NCBI GenBank assembly: GCA_050949645.1
Contig: JBMNGC010000001.1
Span: 1,798,001-1,862,000, forward strand
From: RUG369 sp050949645
GTDB lineage: Bacteria; Planctomycetota; Planctomycetia; Pirellulales; Thermoguttaceae
Direction: 5' to 3'
Length of the DNA: 64,000 bases
Shown here in pieces: positions 46,397 through 55,093 of the stretch (position 1 is its first letter; every line of letters starts with the position of its first letter). Made by a program: the position numbers and the translations under genes. The notes beneath the pieces were generated by a model. It was not told the DNA's origin. It was given only the letters and a program-made list of their open reading frames with translations, and did not search any database.

Positions 46397-46471
46397 ATGA
46401 AAACGTCGTCGCACGAACAGCCGCACTTTTTAACAACGCTGAAAAAGAAACGAACTCTACCGACGTTTTAA
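46397..46471 (+). CDS. Possible 24-residue basic peptide
   Basis: ATG with GGAG 8 bases upstream opens MKTSSHEQPHFLTTLKKKRT, then LPTF and TAA. The stop is immediately followed by a terminator. Promoter, ribosome site, short frame and terminator fall in the right order, but a frame this short proves little; the transcript could equally be a small RNA. Confidence 0.3.
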   Translation: MKTSSHEQPHFLTTLKKKRTLPTF

Positions 46472-46506
46472 AAAAATAAACCGCGAGCATGTCGCGGTTT
46501 ATTTTT
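46472..46506. terminator. Bidirectional terminator after dapF and the tiny ORF
   Basis: A 14-bp stem AAAATAAACCGCGA/TCGCGGTTTATTTT with a 5-base loop and T runs on both sides. Confidence 0.88.
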
Positions 46507-46529
46507 AACTTAAATTATAGTTCTCTTCG

Positions 46530-47474
46530 TCATGAGAGAGAAAACTTGTCCTGCGACTGTCGGAAAAACTCCGGGGTCAGCTCGCCGGTAAAGGTTTTCA
46601 GCGCGGGGCCCGTCATGAAAACGCTGTTGTCGTCGCGAACCCACTCGATTTCGAGGTCGCCGCCCAGAAGATGGACGAGAACCTTCTGTTGCGTTCGTCC
46701 GGTAAGCGCGCACGCGACGCCAACGGCGCACGCGCCGGTCCCGCAGGCAAGCGTTTCGCCCGTCCCGCGTTCCCAAACGCGCATCCGAACCTCCGTCGGA
46801 GAAATAAGCTCGACAAAATGAACGTTCGTCCTATTGGGGAAATTCTTAACCGAACGCTCAATTTTGGGACCGCATTTGAGCGTCAGCGCGTCGGTAATTT
46901 CGTCGACAAAGATAACGACGTGCGGATTACCCATCGAGACGCAGGTCATCGGCGCTTTCATGAACGCCGCGCATTCGGGCGAGTCGGCGCCCAACTCGGA
47001 AGAAAAATCGAGCCCAAGGGACGAGACGGGGAGGTCGCGGACGGGATCCGTCGCGCCGGAAGGAGAGCGAAGCGTCGTCGGAATCTGTTCGGGAACGAGG
47101 ATCGGCGCGCCCATATCGACGCGAACGCGCGTCACGGAATCTCCTTTGTATTCGCAATTAAGCGTGTGAACGCCCGACCCCGAGGCAATCTTGAGCTGCG
47201 AAGGACGAGTCGAACTGCGTTCGGCGACGTACTTCGCAACGCAACGAATCGCGTTGCCGCACATTTCGCTCTCCGAACCGTCCGCGTTAAACATGCGCAT
47301 CTGCGCGTCCGCGACGTCGGAGGGGCATATCAAGACGAGACCGTCGCTGCCGACGCCAAAATGGCGGTTTGAGACCATCGGCGCGAGTTCCTCCGGGGGA
47401 ATCGGAAGCTTTTCACGCGCAAGGTCGATGTAAACGTAGTCGTTGCCAGCGCCGTGCATCTTGGTAAATTGCAT
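46530..47474 (-). CDS. dapF: Diaminopimelate epimerase
   Basis: 314 residues. It converts LL- to meso-diaminopimelate for lysine and peptidoglycan, using two cysteines. Landmarks are FTKMHGAGNDYVYID, FGVGSDGLVLI, MRMFNADGSESEMCGNAIRC with the first catalytic Cys, and RGTGETLACGTGACAVGVA-like WERGTGETLACGTGACA with the second. About 35 residues longer than the E. coli enzyme, mostly in the central loop region. This fits the finding that planctomycetes do make peptidoglycan. It stands alone. Confidence 0.95.
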   Translation of the reverse strand: MQFTKMHGAGNDYVYIDLAREKLPIPPEELAPMVSNRHFGVGSDGLVLICPSDVADAQMRMFNADGSESEMCGNAIRCVAKYVAERSSTRPSQLKIASGSGVHTLNCEYKGDSVTRVRVDMGAPILVPEQIPTTLRSPSGATDPVRDLPVSSLGLDFSSELGADSPECAAFMKAPMTCVSMGNPHVVIFVDEITDALTLKCGPKIERSVKNFPNRTNVHFVELISPTEVRMRVWERGTGETLACGTGACAVGVACALTGRTQQKVLVHLLGGDLEIEWVRDDNSVFMTGPALKTFTGELTPEFFRQSQDKFSLS

Positions 47475-47641
47475 TGATATCCTCCTCTGATTCTTCGCTT
47501 CTCAACGCGTCTGAAACAGCGCCGTCGTCATCGCTCATAGGCTTGTAAAACGAGCCGTACACGCCGGTGGATTCTACGCATGCGGCGTCCGTTTGTCAAG
47601 CGCCGACTCGTGCCGCAAACGCCGTCCATCCATCTTGTCGT

Positions 47642-47746
47642 ATGAAAAACGACGAACCACTTTCCCAGATTTTACAGCGTTTTCTTGAAGAGAATCAAAG
47701 TTCGACGCGCATGGAGGAGTCGATCGCCAAGCTAAAGGGTCGCTGA
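47642..47746 (+). CDS. Possible 34-residue protein
   Basis: ATG opens MKNDEPLSQILQRFLEENQS, then STRMEESIAKLKGR and stop. It reads as a charged amphipathic helix and loosely resembles the N-terminus of DUF721/DciA-like proteins. There is no clear ribosome site, so it may be a gene remnant or chance. Confidence 0.25.
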   Translation: MKNDEPLSQILQRFLEENQSSTRMEESIAKLKGR

Positions 47747-48083
47747 TCGGTCGTCGTAAACAGACGGGTTCCTTCTCCTTCGATTTGCGACGTTTATAAG
47801 GGACAAAGCGCGAAAGGAACGGCGAGCGCTCTATCGTTGCGCCCACCATGCGGTTATATACACGGCGCGATTCGCCGATTTCGGTCCTATCAACGCTTCA
47901 TTGACGTGCGTCGACCATCGATTGCGCGTTCAAATTTGTTCGACGTCCAACCTCCGCTTTCACATCCGATGAAGCCCGTCCATCAGAAAAAGCGCTTGTT
48001 AAATCATGACGCCGGGGTTAGAATATCGAGAGCGCGTCGGGCTCCGGCGCGCGTTCATCTCAACCCCGCCGATGGTAATCGTC

Positions 48084-50180
48084 ATGAGTAAAGCAAAAGC
48101 GACCTCGTCTGTTCAAAAAGACATTCGAAATATTGGCGTTATCGCGCATATCGACGCTGGCAAAACGACCATAACTGAGAAGATGCTCTTTTATTCCAAG
48201 TTTGTTCACAAGGTTGGAATGGTAGACGCCGGAACGACGGTCACCGACTACGACCCTGAAGAGCGCGAGCGAGGCATTACGATCAACGCCGCCTGCGTAA
48301 CCTTCGAATGGAACGATCACACGATCAACCTCATCGACACGCCGGGTCACGTCGATTTTACGGCGGAAGTCGAACGTTCGTTGCGCATTCTCGACGGCGG
48401 CGTCGTCGTCGTCAGCGCTCGCGAGGGCGTCGAGGCGCAGAGTGAGACGGTATGGCGTCAGGCGGACAAATACCATGTTCCGAGAATCGCCTTTATCAAC
48501 AAGATGGATCGCGAGGGCGCCGATTTCCACGCCGTCGTCGAGGATATTGAGAAGCGTCTCAACGCGAAACCGATCGTCGTAACGATCCCGATCGGCGCCG
48601 GTCCCCCTCGTCTACCCGACGCGTTCCGAGGGGTCGTCGACCTCATCGAGATGAAGCAGCTCGTTTTCGATCCCGAAACTCAGGGGCGAGAATATACCGT
48701 CAATGAGATAGAAGAAGGCATGCTCGAGCAGGCGGAGCTTTATCGCGAAAAACTCCTCGACGATCTTTCGATCTTCAGCGACGAGCTTACCGAACGGCTC
48801 CTCTCCGGCGAGGAAATTACGCCCGAGATGATTCGAAAAGTGCTGCGCGCCGCAACGATCGCCGATATGTGCGCGCCGGTCTTCTGCGGCTCGGCGCTCG
48901 ACGGTCTGGGAGTCCAGCCCGTCATGGACGGCGTATGCTATTATTTGCCCGCTCCGGACGACCTCCCGCCCATCGAGGGAACCGATCCTGCCGATCCCGA
49001 CAAGATAGAAAGGCGCGCGCTCGACGTCAAAGAGCCCTTCTGCGGACTTATCTTCAAGATCGTGACGCATCCTCATGGCGACATGTTCTTCATGCGCGTC
49101 TACTCTGGCAAACTGAAAGCGAACTCACGCGTTTTGAATCCACGCGAAGAGGAAAAAGAGAACGTGCCGCAGCTCTGGCGAATTCAGGCCGACCACAACA
49201 CGCTCGTCGATTCCGTCTCAGCGGGCGAAATCTGCGGAATCATTGGCTTGCGTCACAGCGTCACGGGAGACACGCTCTGCGATCCCAAACACCCGATCCT
49301 TTTGGAATCGATCACATTCCCGCAAACAGTCGTTTCCATGTCGATCGAGCCGGAATCCTCGGACGAAGACAAAAAACTCAAGCAAGTTCTCGAGTCGATG
49401 CGGCGTCAGGACCCCACCTTCCAGACGTCGGTCAACAAGGACACGGGCCAGACGATCGTCTCGGGTATGGGAGAATTGCATCTTGAAATTGTCAAGCACC
49501 GACTTCTGCGCGAATACAAGCTCAAGGTCCGCATCCGCGAACCGCGCGTAAGCTATCGTGAAACTCTTCAGGGTCCGTCAGAAGTGATCGGCGGCGGAGA
49601 ACGGACTCTAGGAGGAGTTCTACATTTCGCCGAAATCCAACTTCATTCCGAACCGATTGAAGATTCCAACGAAACGATCATTGCGATTGAATCGGACGAC
49701 GAACTCTTCAAACCGGAATGGCGCGCGATCGTGAAGGACGCGCTTAAGGAAGAAACACTCGGCGGCGGAGTTCTGGGATTCCCCGTCGTAGGGGTCAAGC
49801 TCGTCGTTACGGGCGGAACCTTCGACGAATTGTCGACCGACGAGCCCGCGCTACGATACGCAGCGAGCGACGCGTGGCGCAGAGCGCTCGAGGCGAGCAA
49901 GATTACGCTTCTTGAACCGATCATGCGGCAAGAGATTCTGACCCCCGACGAATACGTCGGCGACGTGGTCGGAGATATTAACCAGCGTCGTGGAGTCGTC
50001 GTCCAGACGCAGAACCGCGGGAAGTCCACTCTCGTCAAAGCGGAGACGCCACTTTCGCACCTCTTCGGATATTCCTCCGCGCTCTTGAGCCTGACTAAGG
50101 GACGCGCGAGCTGCTCCATGGAACTTGCGAAATATGGGCCCGCCCCTGACGAAGTTGTCAAAAGCTTCATGCTCGAATAG
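48084..50180 (+). CDS. fusA: Elongation factor G (EF-G family GTPase)
   Basis: 698 residues from the ATG at 48084; in-frame ATGs at 48006 and 48072 give no better site, and the start lacks a strong Shine-Dalgarno. GTPase motifs are G1 GVIAHIDAGKTTITE, G2 ERGITI, G3 DTPGHVDFTAEVERSLRILD and G4 NKMDREGAD. Domains II to V follow (REPRVSYRETLQGPSEV in domain IV). It promotes translocation on the ribosome. It is not next to rpsL, rpsG or tuf, so it may be one of several EF-G paralogues, possibly not the main one. Confidence 0.93.
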   Translation: MSKAKATSSVQKDIRNIGVIAHIDAGKTTITEKMLFYSKFVHKVGMVDAGTTVTDYDPEERERGITINAACVTFEWNDHTINLIDTPGHVDFTAEVERSLRILDGGVVVVSAREGVEAQSETVWRQADKYHVPRIAFINKMDREGADFHAVVEDIEKRLNAKPIVVTIPIGAGPPRLPDAFRGVVDLIEMKQLVFDPETQGREYTVNEIEEGMLEQAELYREKLLDDLSIFSDELTERLLSGEEITPEMIRKVLRAATIADMCAPVFCGSALDGLGVQPVMDGVCYYLPAPDDLPPIEGTDPADPDKIERRALDVKEPFCGLIFKIVTHPHGDMFFMRVYSGKLKANSRVLNPREEEKENVPQLWRIQADHNTLVDSVSAGEICGIIGLRHSVTGDTLCDPKHPILLESITFPQTVVSMSIEPESSDEDKKLKQVLESMRRQDPTFQTSVNKDTGQTIVSGMGELHLEIVKHRLLREYKLKVRIREPRVSYRETLQGPSEVIGGGERTLGGVLHFAEIQLHSEPIEDSNETIIAIESDDELFKPEWRAIVKDALKEETLGGGVLGFPVVGVKLVVTGGTFDELSTDEPALRYAASDAWRRALEASKITLLEPIMRQEILTPDEYVGDVVGDINQRRGVVVQTQNRGKSTLVKAETPLSHLFGYSSALLSLTKGRASCSMELAKYGPAPDEVVKSFMLE

Positions 50181-50205
50181 ACTCCATAACCAGTCCTAAC
50201 CCTGC

Positions 50206-50245
50206 CGCCGCGCACGAGGTTCCAACTCCTGCGCGGCGTTTTTTT
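50206..50245 (+). terminator. Terminator after EF-G
   Basis: A 9-bp perfect stem CGCCGCGCA/TGCGCGGCG followed by seven T residues. Confidence 0.88.
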
Positions 50246-50483
50246 ATCCTCGCGTCGCTTGATTTGCTCAGACGACGACAATATAACTAACAGCGTGGGC
50301 TGGCGCGTTCACTCGACGAGGTCAATCCACGCCAATGTTTCTGTCGCGGCTCGCCGACGGTTCACGAAACATTCGACGCGACGCGCTTGAAAACTGTTCG
50401 CCATTTACAAGGCAATCGCCCGTCAGTCTACCGCTTTCAGCTCTCGTGCGATTGACCCAAGATCACTAACGCAGGATAACGCA

Positions 50484-52319
50484 ATGGAGACTTCATTTCA
50501 ACGATCGGCGACGCCCGAAGAAAAAGCGGACGATTTCATCGCCAACGAAACGCAATTTCACCTTGGCGTTTTGACGACAGAACAGTCGCACCCCAAGACG
50601 CGAACGCTCTCGCAGACGCTCGCGCGCGACGTTCCAGCCGGAATGCTGCAACTCTATTCCGTCGACGACGATATCCCCCCCGTCCTGAAAAAAACGCTCG
50701 CTTCCCAGGAATACAAAAAGCTCGAAGAAACGATCTACAAGTCCCTCGCCGCAGGCGGACGTATCAGCTTTAGCGGCTGCGGCGCGACGGGTCGGCTCTC
50801 GATACTCCTCGACGCGGCCAACAAAAAATTCTGCCGCACCAGCGCGGCGGCGCTCCCGAGTCGCGCCGAATTCTTCCAAAAACTCGCCTCGCAAACCAAC
50901 GCGATCATGACCGGCGGAGACTTCGCGCTCATCAGGTCGGTCGAAAGCTTTGAAGACTTCATTTCATTCGGATATCGCCAGTATCAGGAAGCGGGAATCG
51001 GCCCCAACGACGCGCTCTGCGCGATCAGCGAAGGGGGCGAAACGTCCTCCGTCATCGGAACGATCCACGCCGCGCTCGACGCCGGAATTCCCGCCTTCTT
51101 CCTCTTCAATAACCCGTCGGATCTCATGGCGTCGCGCGTCGAACGTTCGCGCAAGGTTATCGAGGACCCGCGCGTCACCGTCGTCAACCTCACGACGGGC
51201 CCGATGGCGATCGCCGGCTCGACGAGAATGCAGGCGACGACGATCGAGATGCTCGTCGCGGGCTTCGCTTTTGAAACCGCGCTCTCAAAGCTCCTGCAAG
51301 AGAAGCTCGACGCCAAGGAGCTCGACGCGATTAACTTCAAGCCTCGAACGCCGGAAGAAAAAGCGGCCGAATTCGAAGCGATGCTCCAGGAGATTCGCTC
51401 GGAAGAGAACGTTGCGACCGCCGCCGACTATGTCGATTTTGAATGCGAACTCTATAAACGAGGCGGACGCGTCACGTATTTCTCGCGCGATTATTCCCTC
51501 GATATCTTTACGGACACAACCGAACGTTCCCCAACCTTCAAAATTCCTCCCTTCCGTTCCCTTGACGAACTGGACGCGCCCGCGCCATGGGCGCTCGTCA
51601 AAGACCCGTTGCGCAACGCGAAAGACGCGTGGATTTGGCTCCTTGGCGGAATCGAGCCGCGCTGCCTCGAGTGGACCCCCCACGACTACCGCTCCATGGG
51701 CGGAACTGCCGCTCAGATTAACGATCCGCCAAAAATTGGACGACAGACTGTCTATCGCTTCCCGATCGGAAACGAGGAGGACGCTTCTCGATATGAGAAC
51801 GTTCCCAACGCAGCCGTCGCCGTCCTCGCCGATGGTGAAACGGCGCTCTGGGGCGCGCAAGGAACCGACTGGTTCGACGCTTACGATAACTGCGCTAAGC
51901 CGTATGAGCAAAAGGTCGCGTTTCTCATTAACAACACCCTGACGAGCGAGTCGAAGCCCGCCGATCCGAACTTCGGCAAAATCTTCGCGTTCAATGTCGC
52001 TCTTCCGGCGACCCCGTTGGATATCTTTGTCCACATTGCGCTCAAGCTTACGCTCAACAACATCTCGACGGCGACAATGGGTAAGTTCGGACGTCTTAAC
52101 GGAAACTGGATGGCGCACGTCGATGCGACGAACAAAAAGCTCATTGACCGTAGCGTCCGCCTGATTTCCGAAATCGGCGAAGTTGATTATCGAACGGCGT
52201 GCATTGCGCTCTTCGAGGCGCTCGAAGAAATGGAGACGTGGCCTCTTGAAAAGAAAAAGACCGTTTCCCCCGCAGCGTATGCCGTTGAAGTTCTTCAAAA
52301 GAAGAACAAAAACGAGTAA
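50484..52319 (+). CDS. Double-SIS-domain protein, MurQ/GCKR-like
   Basis: 611 residues, no signal peptide. The first SIS domain has GRISFSGCGATGRLSILLDA, GPNDALCAISEGGETSSVIG and AIAGSTRMQATTIEMLVAG, the pattern of N-acetylmuramic acid 6-phosphate etherase and of the glucokinase regulatory protein. The second half (about 340-590) looks like a second SIS-related unit ending LTLNNISTATMGKFGRLNGN. Length and two-domain order fit GCKR-like sugar-phosphate-binding proteins better than MurQ (about 300 residues). A role with amino-sugar phosphates is inference. It is closed by a terminator. Confidence 0.75.
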   Translation: METSFQRSATPEEKADDFIANETQFHLGVLTTEQSHPKTRTLSQTLARDVPAGMLQLYSVDDDIPPVLKKTLASQEYKKLEETIYKSLAAGGRISFSGCGATGRLSILLDAANKKFCRTSAAALPSRAEFFQKLASQTNAIMTGGDFALIRSVESFEDFISFGYRQYQEAGIGPNDALCAISEGGETSSVIGTIHAALDAGIPAFFLFNNPSDLMASRVERSRKVIEDPRVTVVNLTTGPMAIAGSTRMQATTIEMLVAGFAFETALSKLLQEKLDAKELDAINFKPRTPEEKAAEFEAMLQEIRSEENVATAADYVDFECELYKRGGRVTYFSRDYSLDIFTDTTERSPTFKIPPFRSLDELDAPAPWALVKDPLRNAKDAWIWLLGGIEPRCLEWTPHDYRSMGGTAAQINDPPKIGRQTVYRFPIGNEEDASRYENVPNAAVAVLADGETALWGAQGTDWFDAYDNCAKPYEQKVAFLINNTLTSESKPADPNFGKIFAFNVALPATPLDIFVHIALKLTLNNISTATMGKFGRLNGNWMAHVDATNKKLIDRSVRLISEIGEVDYRTACIALFEALEEMETWPLEKKKTVSPAAYAVEVLQKKNKNE

Positions 52320-52352
52320 CGAACCGAATCTGCTGTAAACGTCAGCGCCACT

Positions 52353-52381
52353 GGGCGAGTCGAACGCCATTCGACTCGCCC
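52353..52381 (+). terminator. Terminator after the double-SIS gene
   Basis: A 12-bp perfect stem GGGCGAGTCGAA/TTCGACTCGCCC followed by TTTTATTTT. Confidence 0.9.
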
Positions 52382-52514
52382 TTTTATTTTAGGACCGCGT
52401 TGGAAGAGCGCCTTTTTCCATCGTTACAACCTGCGCTTTGCGAAGGAGAGTCAGCGACGCCGCGAACCTGCTCGAACCCCGCACTCTTCTCTTCCAGTCC
52501 TGTAAGGTTTATGA

Positions 52515-52570
52515 TAGAATGCGGGGACAGCTGCGGGACGTCGGCGCGGAACCGACGTCGGCGTTTTATT
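52515..52570 (+). promoter_or_regulatory. Promoter box and attenuator-like hairpin of the GT2 gene
   Basis: TAGAAT (52515-52520) with a weak -35 is followed about 17 bases later by an 8-bp perfect hairpin GACGTCGG/CCGACGTC (52537-52559) and then GGCGTTTTATTTT. The hairpin and T-run lie 30 bases before the GT2 start codon, an attenuator-like arrangement. Confidence 0.45.
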
Positions 52571-52595
52571 TTAATTGCAACGAGGCAAGCTTGGC

Positions 52596-54086
52596 ATGAC
52601 GTCTGAACCTTCTTCGAGCGTCGACGCTTCAGTTCCCCTGGAATCTTCGCGTCTTCTTTTCTCGATCCTGATCCCCGTCTACAATGAACAAGGGTATCTC
52701 GCGCGCGTCGTGGAAAACGTCCTGGCCGCGCCGCTGCCCGACGGTCTCGACCGCGAGATTGTCCTCGTCGACGACTGCTCGACCGACCGCACGCCCGAAG
52801 TGATTCGCGAGCTTGTTGAAAAATATCCTGAGAAGATCCGCGCGTTTCGTCAGCCGCGCAACCGAGGCAAAGGCGCCGCGATCCGACGCGCCATTCAAGA
52901 GATGAAAGGCGATTACGCGATCATTCAGGACGCCGACCTGGAATATAACCCTCAGGAATATCCGCTCATTCTCGCGCCCCTTCTCGACGGTCGCGCCGAC
53001 GTCGTTTATGGCTCCCGATTCGCCTCCCGCGAAACGCGCAAGATACTCCAATATCACCATAAGCTTGGCAACCTTTTCCTCACTCGCCTCTCCAATTTCA
53101 TGACCGGGCTCGACCTGACCGATATGGAGACCTGCTACAAGGCGTTCCGAGGCGACGCGCTCAAGTCGATCCCGTTGCGTTCCAATCGCTTTGGTATTGA
53201 GCCCGAGATCACCGCCAAGATCGCTCGGCGCGGATGGACCGTTTACGAGGTCCCGATCAGCTACAACGGTCGACGATACTCCGAGGGCAAAAAGATCGGA
53301 TGGAAAGACGGCGTGAGCGCCATCTGCGTCATTCTAAAATACTGGTTTTACGACGACAGCTTCTACGACGCCGATTCGGAATCGTCGCAACGCTTCGAAT
53401 ATTCAAGAAATTTCCTCAAGACATTCGTCAAGCGCGCGACGCCCTACCTCGGCTCAAAAACGATGGAAGTCGAGGCCGGTTTGGGAACGCTTTCCAGATA
53501 CCTTCCCCAAAAAGAAAGACTGACCCTAACGGAGAGCGACGACCGAAAATTGAAATTCCTGCGCGGTTCCTACGACGGAAATTCTGTCGTCGACGTGGAG
53601 AAACTCGATCTCTTCGAAGGGGAAACATCGCTCAAAGAATCTGATAAAGAAAGCTTCGATTCTATTCTCTGCCTCAATAGAGGGACCGAACTCCCTCTCA
53701 ATAATCCGGACGCGCTCGCCGAGCTACGGCAATACCTCAAACCCGACGGTCGTCTGATTTTTACGGCGCTCGCCGACGCGAGACCTTGCCGCCTATGCCG
53801 GCGCCAACGCGTTATCGAGACATCGCTGACCTTCAAGCCCCAAGAGCTCGTTCAACTCGCCGAAGACGCGGGCTACGTCGTCGAGAAAATCGAACCGTTC
53901 GCGTCTGTCCAGCGCTTTTTCCGCAAGCGCAACCCGAACAAAGCTCCGTCGCTCCTATGCTTTAAGCTCTTTGATCTCCTTGTTTCGAGAACGTCCTGTC
54001 TCGACAAAATCCTGCAACCTGTCCGGTACCTCGTCGTTGCGACCCCGAGAGGTAAAGACAGCAAAACCAACAAAAACGAAAGATAG
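52596..54086 (+). CDS. GT2 glycosyltransferase fused to methyltransferase-like domain
   Basis: 496 residues from the ATG at 52596. Residues about 18-250 form a GT-A family 2 domain of the dolichyl/polyprenyl-phosphate mannosyltransferase type: FSILIPVYNEQGYLARVVEN, IVLVDDCSTDRTPEVI, AIIQDADLEYNPQEYP with the metal-binding DAD, and VVYGSRF. After EGKKIGWKDG a second domain (about 290-480) resembles an S-adenosylmethionine-dependent methyltransferase: MEVEAGLGTLSRYLPQK, TLTESDDRKLKFL, LKPDGRLIFTAL. Its glycine motif is degenerate (EAGLGT), so it may bind rather than methylate. Surface glycan synthesis is inference. Confidence 0.85.
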   Translation: MTSEPSSSVDASVPLESSRLLFSILIPVYNEQGYLARVVENVLAAPLPDGLDREIVLVDDCSTDRTPEVIRELVEKYPEKIRAFRQPRNRGKGAAIRRAIQEMKGDYAIIQDADLEYNPQEYPLILAPLLDGRADVVYGSRFASRETRKILQYHHKLGNLFLTRLSNFMTGLDLTDMETCYKAFRGDALKSIPLRSNRFGIEPEITAKIARRGWTVYEVPISYNGRRYSEGKKIGWKDGVSAICVILKYWFYDDSFYDADSESSQRFEYSRNFLKTFVKRATPYLGSKTMEVEAGLGTLSRYLPQKERLTLTESDDRKLKFLRGSYDGNSVVDVEKLDLFEGETSLKESDKESFDSILCLNRGTELPLNNPDALAELRQYLKPDGRLIFTALADARPCRLCRRQRVIETSLTFKPQELVQLAEDAGYVVEKIEPFASVQRFFRKRNPNKAPSLLCFKLFDLLVSRTSCLDKILQPVRYLVVATPRGKDSKTNKNER

Positions 54087-54170
54087 ACCAAATTTCTGCC
54101 AAGTCGCCCGGAATCAAGTTCGGCGAACTAAGCTCCCATTCCCAAAAGCTACAAGGACCGCTCAAGCGCG

Positions 54171-54533
54171 TTATTCAATAAAGTAATAACGACAGTGGGG
54201 ACAAATCTTGTAACCTGGATCTATTTCCCAGCTGCACTGGGGGCAGACCTTCCTTGTACTCTTGAGGGGGGGGAGCCCGGGGTCGGGGGGTAACGAACCT
54301 TCGCGACCCGGCATATTGCCAACCATGGCGTCATACGCCGCTACTTCCTTGCGCAAGGCCTGACCAACGCCGAGAATACGCATAATAGAAGAATCCGTAG
54401 GAAACTGACTCGGCGTCTTTTCTTCGGGAATAATTACTTCCGCTCCGCAAGCGGGGCACTTCCCGATAGTGCCGGCTCTCTTTTCGCTAGCCCGTAGTCG
54501 ATGGCCGTTTTGACACGTTACTACGATACTCAT
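54171..54533 (-). CDS. Small double zinc-ribbon protein
   Basis: 120 residues, starting behind GGAAGGAG. Two metal sites: CQNGHRLRASEKRAGTIGKC and CPAC near the N-terminus, and CPQCSWEIDPGYKICPHC at the C-terminus. A Pro/Gly-rich link (GSLPPDPGLPPL) is encoded over two G-runs on the plus strand (eight and six G). Similar proteins are frequent in planctomycetes next to membrane or signalling genes; function unknown. Upstream, overlapping palindromes cover its likely promoter. Confidence 0.8.
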   Translation of the reverse strand: MSIVVTCQNGHRLRASEKRAGTIGKCPACGAEVIIPEEKTPSQFPTDSSIMRILGVGQALRKEVAAYDAMVGNMPGREGSLPPDPGLPPLKSTRKVCPQCSWEIDPGYKICPHCRYYFIE

Positions 54534-54702
54534 AGCAAACTCCTTCCGACGCTATAACGTCTGTTAAAGCTGCCGTAACGCGCGGTCCTGACACTGCGGA
54601 GACCCCGTGCGTTAATGACGAGTGAACAAAGCGGTCGCGCGCCGCTCGTGGCAATCTCGTCAAATCGCGTTCAAAGGCGACCTGCTGATGATTGCAGCGC
54701 TC

Positions 54703-54742
54703 AGTATAACCGAAGGCTGCGCGTTATCATGATAACGTTATC
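54703..54742 (-). promoter_or_regulatory. Promoter with overlapping palindromic operator
   Basis: On the minus strand TATACT (54703-54708) lies 17 bases from a weak -35. GTTATCATGATAAC (54723-54736) and GATAACGTTATC (54731-54742) overlap each other and cover that -35. This is a layout expected for repressor control of the zinc-ribbon gene. Confidence 0.45.
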
Positions 54743-54996
54743 ACAATAACTACCGGCGTCCCCTTGACGCGACATTCTCTTCTATAAGCCTATTCTATTC
54801 TACTTGCTGAAAAAATGAAAGTTAAGATTAACCGTCAAAAAAATCAATCTTTTTTCGAAAATCCTGGCTTTTACCATTTTACCCCCTTGCATTTCGCAGA
54901 ACGACGTTCCTTTCTTAAAAGAACTCAGCGCTCCTAAACGACTAAATAAACACGTTTTTCGAAATGGCGAGGCGACGAAGTTTCACAGAAGTTTAT

Positions 54997-55024
54997 TTGA
55001 CGTGAATTCCGAAAAAATTATACT
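54997..55024 (+). promoter_or_regulatory. Promoter of the HAD-PfkB cluster
   Basis: TTGACG (54997-55002), 16 bases, TATACT (55019-55024), about 70 bases before the TTG start at 55094. I see no gene in 54743-54996, which is AT-rich. Confidence 0.6.
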
Positions 55025-55093
55025 ATAGGGCTGTTGGGAAATCGCTTCCCTGCCCTATCAACGCCGCACGCATCGACGCCAAGGGAGATAAAA

